Assembly: GCA_002633005.1 (NCBI GenBank)
Contig: NMRA01000230.1
Coordinates: forward strand, 463,523-527,522
Direction: 5' to 3'
Length of the DNA: 64,000 nucleotides
Origin: Phoronis australis
Taxonomy: Eukaryota; Phoronida; Phoronidae
Part shown: positions 35,334 through 46,469 of the stretch, piece after piece
How positions within the stretch are numbered: the stretch's first letter is position 1
Layout: the number at the start of each line of letters is the position of its first letter
The notes under the pieces: model-generated
Databases searched by the model: none
What the model saw: the letters and a program-made list of their open reading frames with translations, nothing else
Told to the model about the DNA's origin: nothing
Made by a program: the position numbers and the translations under genes

Positions 35334-35372
35334 GTGCGTGCGTGCGCGCGCGCGTGCGTGCGTGCGTGCGTG
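35334..35372. repeat. (GTGC)n/(CG)n microsatellite
   Basis: A short run of GTGCGTGC and CGCGCG units between ORF1 and ORF2 of the LINE remnant. Confidence 0.8.
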
Positions 35373-35929
35373 AATGTATAATCCTCACATCTGTTATCAG
35401 GTTATGCAGTAGGTCCTTTAGTTTAACTGGTAGTGATCATGAGGGCCCACTCATTAGTTCCTTTCAAGTAGTTTTATTTCAGAGCACATAAAAATTGCGA
35501 CTTTAAACTGTCAAGGTTTGGGTTACCAAGAAAAACGAAGTGGTGTTTTTAACTTTCTTAAACAAAACATACTCAATTTAATGTCTGCAAGATACTCACT
35601 TTCTGCAGAGAATGAGAAATTTATCAGGTCACAGTGGGGATACGAATATTTTTTTAGCTCATACAAGTCTAATTCCAGGGGTGTGGCTATTTTGTTGAAT
35701 AATGATTTTGAATTGAATTTTTTTACTAAAAAACAAGATGGAAACGACAATATGCTGTTAGTCAATATGACTGTAAATGATAGAATTGTAAAGATAGTGA
35801 ATACTTATGGTCCAAATAAAGACGATCCCGATTTCTTTGAGCGATTGTCCCAAAGGATCATTGCTACATGTAATCATCCGATAATTTGGACAGGTGATTT
35901 AATTTAGTTTAATACCTTTAATAATACAT

Positions 35930-37215
35930 GTACGCTTAGGAGGAAGTCACGCATTTCTAAAGATATGAGGGAATTTTCACCGCTCGTCCTTCTGAGCGGC
36001 TTGTACCGGGATCAAAGAGATCGCGGCGCCGGAATCGGGTACAATTGTAATGACCGCTTTACCCGATGCGAGCAATACCCAAGTAAATGTAATTATCCGA
36101 CTATATACTTCATTAAACATCTCTGACTACATAATGGCGAGTTTTCAAGATGCATTTACCAGTAATTTTCGTTATAAACGAACACCACGGCGGTATTCAG
36201 CTGGAAAAAAACAACCAAGTACGGTTTTCGATTTTTAAGAATCGATAGACTAATAATCCAAAAAAGTACAACCATTGGGTACGATTGAAGATAAACTACT
36301 GCGCGTATTGATATCCTCGGTGGATATACATTTAAAACGCTGATCAGAGTTAACAATATCACATGGTTTCAATTTTTACTATTCTTTCAATCTCGTTTAA
36401 CCAGATTTTTGACCAGGAAACAGTTGCTGTGCCCACATTTCATTTTTTATTACTGACAAAGAGCTAGAATAGTTATATAGTCAGCGCCATCGAAATTGTC
36501 CGGAGATTCCAGATCTTCAGTTTGGTTATCACCATCTTTGCACTTTTGCATGTATTTTATGGTTTGAGTTCTAATAAAGATTAAACTTTAATGACATCTG
36601 AAATGTTTAGTGTACCCGTAATGTGGTAAGTTTAGGGATGGGCTCACAATGAACTTAACCAATTAAGTTAAGCTGGCAATCAAAATCTACCACTGTTTTG
36701 GTACTTCAAGCTCAAATCTTAGATGAAATGTTGTCAACCCGTTCCCGGGAAGAAAAAAAAACAAGCGGGCAGAAGCATTAAAAATTGAATAAAGAAAACT
36801 AATATGAAACTTGTCGTTCCTTTGGGAAGTGGCCCTTTGTGAAGATAAACACAAGTTAACCTTTTTAGTCATTTTGTAATATGTATAATGTACATGTACC
36901 AATTAAGTTAAAACTACTCTCCAGAGTTGCAGGCTATAGCTTTGCAAATGTCAGAGAAAACCAAACTGGGGGTACTAACAACAACCATTGTTGAGACAGT
37001 AATGCTAGCAATTGCCTTTCCACTTCATTAGTTACGATCTACATGTACATCAATACAAAGGGTCACTTGTTTTCCCCAGACGGTAATATTTACTGTGGAA
37101 GTTTTAGGTATCAAAAACGAACTTTATGGAGTATATTAGTCTAATTCAAGTGATATTTAAGTACCGATAGAAATGTGCCATTTATAGTGTTGTTAGTTTT
37201 GATGCGTATTGTCCA
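35930..37215. other. Filler sequence inside the LINE, no gene recognised
   Basis: About 1.3 kb sits where RT should be. It contains no RT motif in any frame that I can see and has a different look (short AT-rich runs, no long ORF). It is either a later insertion or non-LINE sequence joined by rearrangement. Confidence 0.45.
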
Positions 37216-37865
37216 GTTATGCCAACCATTTTAATGAAACTGAAAAGTGGTGGGAGAGGATGTCAATATATTTGTACACAAATTATAGTTCCGAAGTCTC
37301 AAAACGGAGTCAAAATGGGCCAAAGAACTGAACGTAATGGTAAGATGTTTATTCCCTTCTATATAACACAACATAAGACCCAAGAATTGGGTGTTTTCAG
37401 TTCAGACTCTTGACGAGAATTTTGAGTACTAACACATTTTTAAAAATAATTCAAGTTACGGATGACTACTCTTGTTTCTTTCGTGGACAATCGAAAGAGA
37501 CTTTGAAGCATTTATTTTGGGAATGTGAAACAGTAAATTCATTTTGGGCAAAATTTGATTACGAAATTTTAAACAAAGCAAATCCCCAGTGTGTCGGTAC
37601 TCTCTCCTGCAACAATGTTATTTTTGGCTTTATCGATAAAAATGAAAATTTTAAAAACATTGTTTTATTATTGGGTAAACTGTTTCTTTATACCCAAAAG
37701 TTCGGATCAAAAAGATCACTTCTAAGTAGATTTTTTAACTTCATCAAAAATATTATATGAGTGAAAAGTATAGTGCTCGTAAGGATTTGAATTCAGAATT
37801 TGTAAAAAAAGATGATGTAAATTTGAAACTGTTTTTCTTAGTTGTCAAGAGGATTAGGTGTGGGG

Positions 37866-37868
37866 CAC

Positions 37869-37919
<51 letters not shown>
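37866..37919. repeat. (CG)n(GT)n microsatellite
   Basis: A run of GC repeats passes into a (GT) run of about 20 units near the 3' end of the LINE remnant. Confidence 0.9.
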
Positions 37920-37920
<1 letters not shown>

Positions 37921-38005
37921 CTGTGGTGTTCTTGCCTTTTTGTGTTGTTGTAAATTTTCTCATTTCCAATATGTATTAAAAAATGTTTCCCTCTGTTTTA
38001 GATGA

Positions 38006-38960
38006 GATCTCGCAGAAACAGACCGCAGGCTGATTTGCAGCAAACATTCGATACAATATTCGTCAGTTTCGTACGACATTATCGTGCACATACAGTACAT
38101 GCATATATGTGCACAATGAAAGCGTTCTAAAGAGCGACACTTGGAGAAATCACATAAAATTTTAAAGTCGACGACGAAACTTTGAACACCAAAGTCTCGA
38201 ATTAATCCAGAACGCTAAGTCGTAGCGCATTCATTTCTTAGGTAGCGCGTGAGAAGATCTGTTTACATATCAAATGTGAAATTTTCGGTCTAAGAGCTAC
38301 AGCTCCGAAAACATAATTTGAAAAATAGCTATCACACCGCCATTTTGCTTCCGGTTTCGTCCAAAAACAATTTTTCGAATTCTTGACTTCATAAACGTTT
38401 TGCAATAAATTTTATGTCGGTCGTACGACAAAAGCAATCTCTACAACAAGTATGACAGGCCAACAAATTGCAACTAGAAATTAGTAAAATAAATGAGCAG
38501 TCAACTAAATGCTAAATATCGAATGTCGCGAGAATGTGGCGATAAAAGAGTTTCACAATGGTTGTAGCGCTTGAGAAAAATCTATCCACATGACCAAGTT
38601 TCAGACAGATCTGTCAAGGGACGTCGAAGATACGGCATAAGACCAGTCATCGGGAACTTTGGAATAACTCGAGAACCGTAAACCCTAGAAAAAAAAACAA
38701 ATCACACACCACCAATAGCCCTCGAAAAGATCTGTCCACAGAAAATATCCCAAATGTCCCACCAGAAACAACAGAGATATCGGGATGCCTCTGCAAAACA
38801 AATTAGCCGCCACGGCGCCATCTTGTGTCCGAATTCAATTACAAACAATAGGCTTCGAGGTATTCACAATAAACATCGTTTTTGTGTTAGAGTACGATCT
38901 CATATCCGAGTGTTTTTGTGTAACTGCGTGTGTAGGAGTAGTTCAGAGAATTGAGTATTA
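38006..38960. repeat. Segmental duplication, right copy, segment 2
   Basis: Matches 15290-16310 of the left copy. It is bounded on both sides by transposon insertions. Confidence 0.85.
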
Positions 38961-40864
38961 TGAAATGTAGCCTCAAGTCAGTCATGCATGAGGACTTGTA
39001 GTAAACATGTTTGTACTGTATATCCTATTATGATTCACGTATGTCACTATATAAGTGTATGATCGCATGGATTGTAACAGACTCAGTAGTATCAGTAGAA
39101 GAATATGTAATAAAACTATATTATCCTCCATCGGACTAGTATTATGCTTGGACCGCGTTCTCCCACTGCATCGCGCATTCAACGTTTCTAACCGAACAGA
39201 ATGCCTTTCAATGCTAGCACACCAACAGGTTATGGGCCCAGCATGGCCAGCATTTCCAGCACTAGCGTTAGTACAAGTTCAGGAAGACTGAGTCGGCTAT
39301 GTTTTGATGGAGATGAGAGAAAGTAAAAGCTGTGGGAAGATAAGTTTCTCGGACATTTGAAATTGCTAGATCTGAAAGCGATAATTGAATCCGAAGCGGA
39401 AACCGTCGATGATGAGAAAAGTGAAAAAGAATTCTGTGAACTAGTTCAATACTTGGACGACAAAAGTTTGAACTTAATAATCCGAGACGCGAAAAATGAC
39501 GGTCGTGAGGCACTCAAACTTTTGCGAGAACATTATACTGGGTGCAGTAAGCCAAGGATAATTGGGATGCACAGCGCACTGACGGCACTCAAAAATGCAA
39601 GCAAATGAGTCTGTTACAGACAATCTGATCAGTCCAGAACGTGCCGCAACTTACTTGCGAACAGCGGAAGAGGTCATAAGCGATAGCTTGTTAATCGCAA
39701 TCGCCATGAAGGGATTACCAGAAAAAAATCGGAACATTCATCGTTTATGTGTCTCAGAACAATGAAAGATAATCTTCGGATATTTCAAAATGAAGTTAAA
39801 GTCATTTGAGGAAAACAAAAATGCAAGACAACATAATGTGGTTGGCGACCAACCGACGGAACCAGCCAATGGCATGTTGGACATGCGGTCGAAAAGGGCA
39901 TAAGGCACAAGATTGTATGACGCGAACAAGATGGTGCAGTCTATGTAAAAACAGCTCCCACAACATCGAGGATTGCCGAAGAAGATTATAAGACACGAGT
40001 AAATCCCACAAAGCACCTGAGGAGGAAGACCAACATGGAAGTAGATTTAATAATTTCAGTTTTAAGGTTAGCGATTGACGCATTGGCTTCTGACACAGCA
40101 AATAAAATCAGAGAGCATGACCTGTGATGGCACAAAAGTTTGGCCATTGTAACAGTGATGACATGTTGAGATTATAAACAGTTGTTTGGGTATAAAAATT
40201 ACTGACAAGGCTAAGGAGGATTGTGAAGTTTGTATTCTGGGAAAATTATTAACACTAGGGGTAGGAATACAGATGCCCGTAGTAAGAAAGCATTAGAATT
40301 CGTTCAGTGTGATTTGGCAGGACCGATTGGTCCCATTTCAAAAAGTGGATTTAGATATGCAATATCCTTCGTTGACGATTTTAGTGTGGTATATTTTATG
40401 AAACAATAGTCAGACACAGCCAAGGCCACAAAACGTTTTATAGCAGACTGTGCACCCTATGGAAAAGTGAAGCGTATGCGTAGCGACAATGTACAAAATT
40501 TACATCCAGCGAATTTCAGGAGCTCATGTTGCGCCGTAGTATTAAACACGAAACATCAGTCCCCTATTCTCCGCACCAAAGCATTGGGGGTATTTTTGTT
40601 GGATATGATAGGGGGAGTCCCGCATATTTTGTTTATGATCCTGAGAGTGACAGAATTCTTAAAAGTCGGTTAGTGAAATTCCTTGATAATTTTGATTTGT
40701 CAGATGCCACACCAAATGAGTGTGATGAAGAATTGGTGAGATTGCCAAGAATGAATCCTGAAACTAACGGAGAGAACAATGGCGAAATTAAGATTGAATC
40801 CAGTCAAATAAAAAATGAGACAAATGAGAAAAATGACGCAACTGATGGTGGTCAAATGAGATAG
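38961..40864 (+). pseudogene. Ty1/copia-type LTR retrotransposon remnant (gag, zinc knuckle, integrase)
   Basis: The leader near 38959-39140 has a TATA-like CTATATAAG and AATAAA and may be a partial LTR. Gag opens MPFNASTPTGYGPS at 39201 and is stopped at ERK-stop; open pieces continue with EHYTGCSKPRIIGMHSALTA (about 39530). A zinc knuckle CWTCGRKGHKAQDC and a second CSLC...C cluster lie at 39860-39980. Integrase pieces follow: QCDLAGPIGPISKSGFRYA (about 40306), RSDN (about 40476) and FVGYDRGSPAYFVYDP (about 40593), characteristic of copia polyproteins. There are many frameshifts. The RT part is found 4.7 kb further on, after an inserted LINE. Confidence 0.82.
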
Positions 40865-40984
40865 CCTATTAGAGAATGAAAACCATAAGTTAGTTAAATG
40901 ATTATGTAGCCGGAAATGTTGATTATTGCTACAACATTATGGGAACTTTTTGTTAATGTTTATTACGAAATCTTCAGAATACAA

Positions 40985-43900
40985 TGAATATACCTAACCT
41001 AGAAAGCGCCAAGAGGCATTAGATCTGAGTTAAAAAAAATACAAAGAAGTCTATATACAACTATAATACACGAATACATAAATAAAAAACTGATGTTAAG
41101 ATTACAATGATATAGTTACAAATGTATGCTAAATAAGTCATTTTCTTACAAGTATACAAGTCTATCCACTCACACAAAGAGATTTAATGTTATAAAGAAA
41201 TTCTGATACTATTTCAAATAAATCTTATTTTCATTTGGGTTGAGTTTTTGACATCCATATAGATAAAAAATAATTTTGTTGTACAATTGCGGAATTTCAG
41301 AATATTTTTGTAAACGTTGGGGTATTGTTCGAGAGTGTGGAAAAGCTTAACCCTCTGCTCCTTGCATACCTCACAAGCAAAGAAAACATGAGGATATGTC
41401 TGGCTGTCTCCTCAGGAACACAGAGGCGAAATATTATTAAAATTATGTCTAAATTTCTCGTTGTTTAGGAATAGACCGCATCTTGATCTGTATAGGGTTA
41501 TTTCATGGTTGCGAGGAAGTTGGAATGATGTCAATGGGACTGGCAAGTCTGGGGTAGTGGTATGCATTTTAAAGTTATTTTTGAGAGTGGCGATTGAAGT
41601 GCTTTCGTTTTTTTTGAATGGTAAGGAATTCCAGTTGTCAATACTAGCTAATATCGTTTATCTCCTGAAGGCTTGGCTGATGGATGACGGAGTAGTGTGC
41701 ATATTACTTTGCCGCAGTCCTGCTCTCGTGCTTGGTCTTTTGTTGGAGTCAAAGATAATTTTGTTAGAGTGATTGTTTATGTTGGTTAATACTTTGAATG
41801 TATACATTGTACATGGACAGGCGGAGTTTACGACGGGTTGCTAGTTTGCTCCAGTTGAGACCATTTAGAACCTTGATTGTGCTGGACCCTTCGCATGCCC
41901 CTGTTATGGGTAAAGCTGCGTGGTATTGTAGGTTTTCTAATTCAAGAAGTATGCCAGCGTTTGCCGATTGGTAGATTATGTCACAGTAATCTAGATGTGG
42001 AAGTACAAAAGACTTGAATAGAGTTTAAAGATGCATAGAGTTGAGATGACGAGAAACAATTCTAATTGGATTAAATAATTTTTGTACTTTATGAACGAGT
42101 TTGCAACAATGAGGAGTAAATGTAAGCTTTTGGTCGAGTAGCAAACCAAGATGTTTGTGCGTGAATTTATTGGGAATAACTTCCCCATTGAGTGATAATT
42201 CCAGCGTTGGATTTGTTTGGAAATGAGTATTATTAAGATCAACACTTTTTTCAGGTGTAAATTTCAACTTCCACTTGTAAGACCAGTCATAGAGTTTGTT
42301 AAGGTCAGTTTGCAATTGCAAAGAGTCATGGGGATGGTCTTTTGAGAATGGGTGGAAAATTGCCTTGTCATCAGCATATAAGAATGTTTTAAAGTTTATT
42401 GTGTCTGGAGGATCATTGATGTACAGTAAAAAGAGTAAGGGGCCTAGTACGCTACCCTGTGCTACTCCAGCATTTAGGAAACCTGGCGTAGATGAAGGTG
42501 ATAAGACACGCTCAATTCGGGCCTTATAAGTTCGATTTTCCACATATGATTTTAAAAGTAAGAGGAGGGTGCCTGAGAAACAGTAAGATTGTAATTTATA
42601 TAGAAGCAGGTCATGGGGAACGACATCAAAAGCTGACGCAATGTCTAAAATACGGATCTCACGTTGTACCCTTGCTCAAACTAGAGGTGGATGTCGTGTA
42701 CAATTTCTGAAAGTTGGGACATACAGTGTAGTGCTGTTACCAGGCATGAATCCAAATTGGCGACGATATATGAGGTTTTGTGAAGAGAGGATGTCAAACA
42801 TGTGTTGAGAAATGATTTTATCTAAAATTTTGGATAAGGTATTAAGTAGAGCTATGGGGTGATAATTGACAATGTCTGTTTTGGAGTTCTTTTTGTGTAT
42901 TGGTATCATAACGCCAAGCTTGCAGTTCGAAGGAAATTTTCCAGATTATAGTATTGTGTTGTATAATGTTGCCAGAGGAAGTGTACATTGTAAACTCTCT
43001 TGCTATTATCTTGATCATTTTATCGGTTATGAGATTGGTACCGTCGTTTTTGTTTTTGTCAGTGTTTTCTAGTAGTTTTCTGACTTCAGATGGTTGGGCT
43101 TGTATGTCAGAGAGGTGTTCTGGTGTTCTGTTTCGGAATTCGGGAAAGTTCATTGTTTGTGCAATGTGACTCTTGGCGGTAAAGTAGTCTAGAAATAACT
43201 TACTTTCATCAGCTTTGGATGACGCCGGAGAGTTGGATTTCTTTGAGTGGATGGTGGGGTATGATGATTGCTTTACCTGTTTACTATCTCCCAATATTCC
43301 TTAGAATTTTGGAGACATTTTTGATATTGGAGATAACTTTCATCTTATAGTCTTGTTTTGTCTTTTTAATTAGTTATTCCACACCCATGCAATGTTTTTT
43401 TTAGCACTTGAACGTGCACGGGTTATTTGATTTTCAGAACAATCTGTACAGTTCATTTCTTTTATTTATTTCATACTTAATGTTATTGTTAAACCATGGT
43501 TTGTTCTTGTTTTTTATTGTTTTCAGGGTTGATGGGATATTATTATCTAGTATGTTGTAGAGTGACAGTGTGAATATTTATGTCACTTTTGTTAAGTATT
43601 TCAGTCCAGTTAAATGTGGTTATGTCAGAGCGCAGTTTGTCCATGTTAATGAGGTTGTAATTCCAGATCTTTTTCATAATGTCTGGTTCTTTAGATGCAC
43701 AGTTGAGTGTGAATGTTGTTTCTATAACGTGGTGGTCTGAGTTACCAATGGGAGGCCTTACAGAAGTGCATTCAAAACGTGCCGGCTCGTTTATTAGTTG
43801 TATACAGTGATTTGTGAGGAGAATATCGAATAATTCGAGACCGGCTTGGTTTTCATTGTCTTCTGAGTACCAAGTACTATTTCTGGCGTTGAAATACCCG

Positions 43901-44480
43901 TTGTTGTTTTATTAGTTTTGTGAGAGTTCTTGCAATTGTTCTGAAAGGGTTTTGAAATATGTTTTCCTTTCATGGCACGTCTGTGAGGGTGAGCGATAGA
44001 AAAAAAAACATAATTTACCTTTTTGTAGTATACATAAAGTTCAATCCAACAGTTATTCATTGATTGCATAATTTTATCATCAATTGTTTTGTAACTTATG
44101 GAGTTGTGGACAAACAAGATCAACCCTCTCCCGGCATTAGGGTGGTAGGCAATGTTCTATTCGGAATAATAAGTGCACTGAGGTTGTCTTCGGACAGTGT
44201 TCCGGATTCACATATGGCAATAACCATGTAATTGTCTGTAATAAATTGCTTGAGAAGTTTAAATCTTGAAAGATTAGATTCATTGTTCGCTTTGTTTTGA
44301 TACTGTTGATATTTGTGAATAAGACCTCGAAGCTGGCTAAACCCAGTGCCTGGTCCTGGATTGACCTCTATGTCACCAGCAGTCAAAAGGCTTTGCTCAA
44401 TTATCGATAACTCTGATATCACAACACGAGTTCTTCATTGTGCAGTAAACATTACGTGAGTGCACAGCTCGGAGTCATTT
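40985..44480 (-). pseudogene. CR1/Jockey-group LINE with 2A-like motif, inserted in the copia element
   Basis: On the minus strand the ORF2 remnant begins near 44422 with MISELSIIEQSLLTAGDIEV followed by NPGPG, a 2A-like DxExNPGP motif at 44374-44351. Endonuclease pieces follow, then RT: SKADESKLFLDYFTAK (about 43210), NYHPIALLNTLSKILDKI (about 42860), AGVAQGSVLGPLLFLLYIND (about 42470) and YADD at 42378-42367. A Cys/His tail lies near 41400-41340. The GVxQGSVLGPLLFLLYIND form is typical of CR1, L2 and Jockey-type elements. Stops and frameshifts break it. Its A-rich end near 40985-41040 abuts the copia integrase. Confidence 0.82.
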
Positions 44481-45529
44481 TCGTAGTAGAAAAGTGAGGT
44501 CGAGCGTACTAGGCGAAGAGCAGCGAGGACTTTTTGTTTTCCAGACACCCGGACAATTACAATTATTTGTCTGTAGATAAAAACTGATCAATTCATATAG
44601 TTCATACTTAACCTGCTTATCTAACAAGAGAAAAAGAAGTATATACATGCAGGTGTGTGAATAGACTAAAAGTAATGAAGTAAGGACAAAAGCAATGAGC
44701 ACTAGGGTAGGCATGGAAATTCCCACCACCACTAATTTAATTACATTGAGTTAGGATAAATCTTGCAAATAGAAAACTGATGGATTAATAACATTAAAAT
44801 GTGAAATGGATAGGCGTACTACAGCTGTGATATTGATAATACAAATAGATGAGAGTCAACGCGGTAGACAGTTTCTACATATGTAGAACATAAACTGTAC
44901 TTTAGGATGAAAAGATATTGCCAATTACATTGTCTTATTACACATGACGCCGCCCGAGTCAAATAGAGCTTTGAGTCAATACGATGCTCGTTTGGCCGTT
45001 TTTAGCTTGAACGTCAATGGTGATTAAAATTGAAGCAACTTAAAAAGCAAATTTAACTCATGAACTGACTCACACTTGATGGGATGACTAGGTCAGTAGA
45101 TGAAAATGAACCATTTGAGGTAACATACATGTACATGTACATGTATTTGAATGACACAACAACAGTTGTCAAGTTCAGTGTAGTTTCATAATCACGACAC
45201 ATGTGAGACGTGCAATTCCTGAAAAAATAGGCATTACTAAGATAAAAGATGTTCTGATTTCACTCCTTGTTGCTTCATGCGTGTAGGCTGTTGCTAACTA
45301 ATCCAGATGTGCATTTAAAGTACTTTATCACTTCAAAATCAAAATTCAAGCGAGTTGTACTTTTTGCTGCATAGAGTTTGCCTGTGGGCCAAAAGTTGTC
45401 ATGCCAATATCAAAATCAAAATTCATCGGCAAAAGCTCATTTTGGCTTTGTTTGAGCGCATAATTATGTTATTGGGTCACAGGTTTTTTCACAGAACGAC
45501 TTGTAAGCATACGATAACGACTTGTAAGC
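44481..45529. other. Spacer between the nested elements
   Basis: No clear protein motif. It probably holds LINE 5' untranslated sequence and displaced copia sequence. It includes the TACATGTACATGTACATGTA palindrome near 45125. Confidence 0.4.
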
Positions 45530-45800
45530 ATACGGGAATTCCTCAAACGTATGAGGAGGCAATGAATTCAAATGAATCAGAATTTTGGGAAAATGCCAGG
45601 AATGACGCAATGGTGACTCATTGAGGGAGAATGATACATTCACATTGATCGAACTGCCTGAGGGACGCAGTGATATTGTTGGTGGCAGGAGGGTGTTTGC
45701 CATTAATTAAGGAAGATAGCACGAGAAATATCACAAGGCGAGATTTGTGGCAAAGGGCTATAGCCAAATTCCTGGAAGAGATTATTGTATTAGGTGACTT
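45530..45800 (+). pseudogene. Copia-type reverse transcriptase N-terminal fragment
   Basis: Broken frames read TYEEAMNSNESEFWENARND, then AGGCLPLIKEDS and LWQRAIAKF, recognisable as the start of the copia RT domain (PxTYxEA...W..A...E, then WVF.IK, then RFVAKGYSQ) after frameshifts. It is probably the continuation of the copia element at 38961-40864, split by the minus-strand LINE. Confidence 0.7.
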
Positions 45801-46452
45801 TGACTAACCTCCCCTGTGTGGTTTCCTATTTCTTGTAGTTATTTCACATGTATTGTACTGCATAGTGCTGCCTCCTATAGTTAATAAAGACCTATTGACC
45901 TCCATATTGTTTTAAGTTAAGTAGCACATTCTACATGATGGCAGCGGTTTTGTGCAAAAATACGATCATGGCAACTTACCACATCCCATCACCATCACCA
46001 TTAGTGCTTCAGGGGGATATGGCAGAAAATTGGAAGGAATTTGAATCTTCCTGAAATTATTATATCATTGCCAGAGAACTGCAGCAAAGTCTTACCAAGC
46101 CTGATGGCAGTCCCAACCCTGCTGGCCTGTGTGCAGTAATGGGAACAGATCGCCAAAAAATAACTAACAGTCTCCCAACATTGTCTGAGGTAGGCAAAAG
46201 GAATCCTGAGCTCATCCTCAAAGCTCTACGAGGTCATTTTACTCCCCAAAGACATGTATTGTTCGAACGCTGTAAGTTTAACTCTGCCTCCCAAAGCCTC
46301 AAAAGTGCTGATGAGTTCGTGACTAGACTCCGTCAACTGGCAGCGTCGTGTGAATTCGAGACCCTACAGGACAGTCTCATCAGAGACCGTCTGGTCATTG
46401 CCACTACTGACGAATCAAAAACTAAATTGACAGACATTCGACTAACGTGACC
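45801..46452 (+). pseudogene. Ty3/gypsy-type retroelement: LTR end, PBS and partial gag
   Basis: A probable LTR end (..TTCTACA at 45935) is followed by a primer-binding-site-like TGATGGCAGCGG at 45936-45947. Gag starts MATYHIPSPSPLVLQGD at 45968 and has one in-frame TGA at 46052. It reads through LCAVMGTDRQKITNSLPTL, LKALRGHFTPQRHVLFERCK and CEFETLQDSLIRDRLV, a gag pattern seen in gypsy elements of marine invertebrates. It stops at 46450, right before duplicated intron sequence resumes, so protease, RT and integrase are missing. Confidence 0.78.
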
Positions 46453-46469
46453 CATGGGTTCTAGGTACA

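Larger units (their letters stand above)
34621..37990 (+). pseudogene. Internally deleted L1/Tx1-like LINE inserted in intron 1
   Basis: The interruption of the duplicated sequence at 34620/38006 fixes the limits. ORF1 begins MSNQTPSHKRQSSKDTAQLR at 34723 and stops at 34831; its C-terminal domain appears at 35005-35210 (INSYWTRDGRIYLKD). ORF2 begins near 35491 with an endonuclease (ATLNCQGLGYQ, GVAILLNN, NTYGPNKDDPDFFERL) and breaks at about 35905, where GD is followed by LI and a stop instead of GDFN. The RT is missing. The C-terminal tail resumes at 37410-37760 (SKETLKHLFWECETVNSFW). A GT-rich microsatellite lies near the 3' end. It is dead. Confidence 0.82.

Noticed and set aside
35334-37919. 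Coding potential of Arg/Val/Cys-rich ORFs at 35270-35491 and 37757-38005
   Set aside because: They are translations of GTGC and GT microsatellites.
39738-40101. Minus-strand ORFs of 92 and 99 codons
   Set aside because: They are antisense to the copia zinc-knuckle region, which has two Cys/His clusters on the plus strand.
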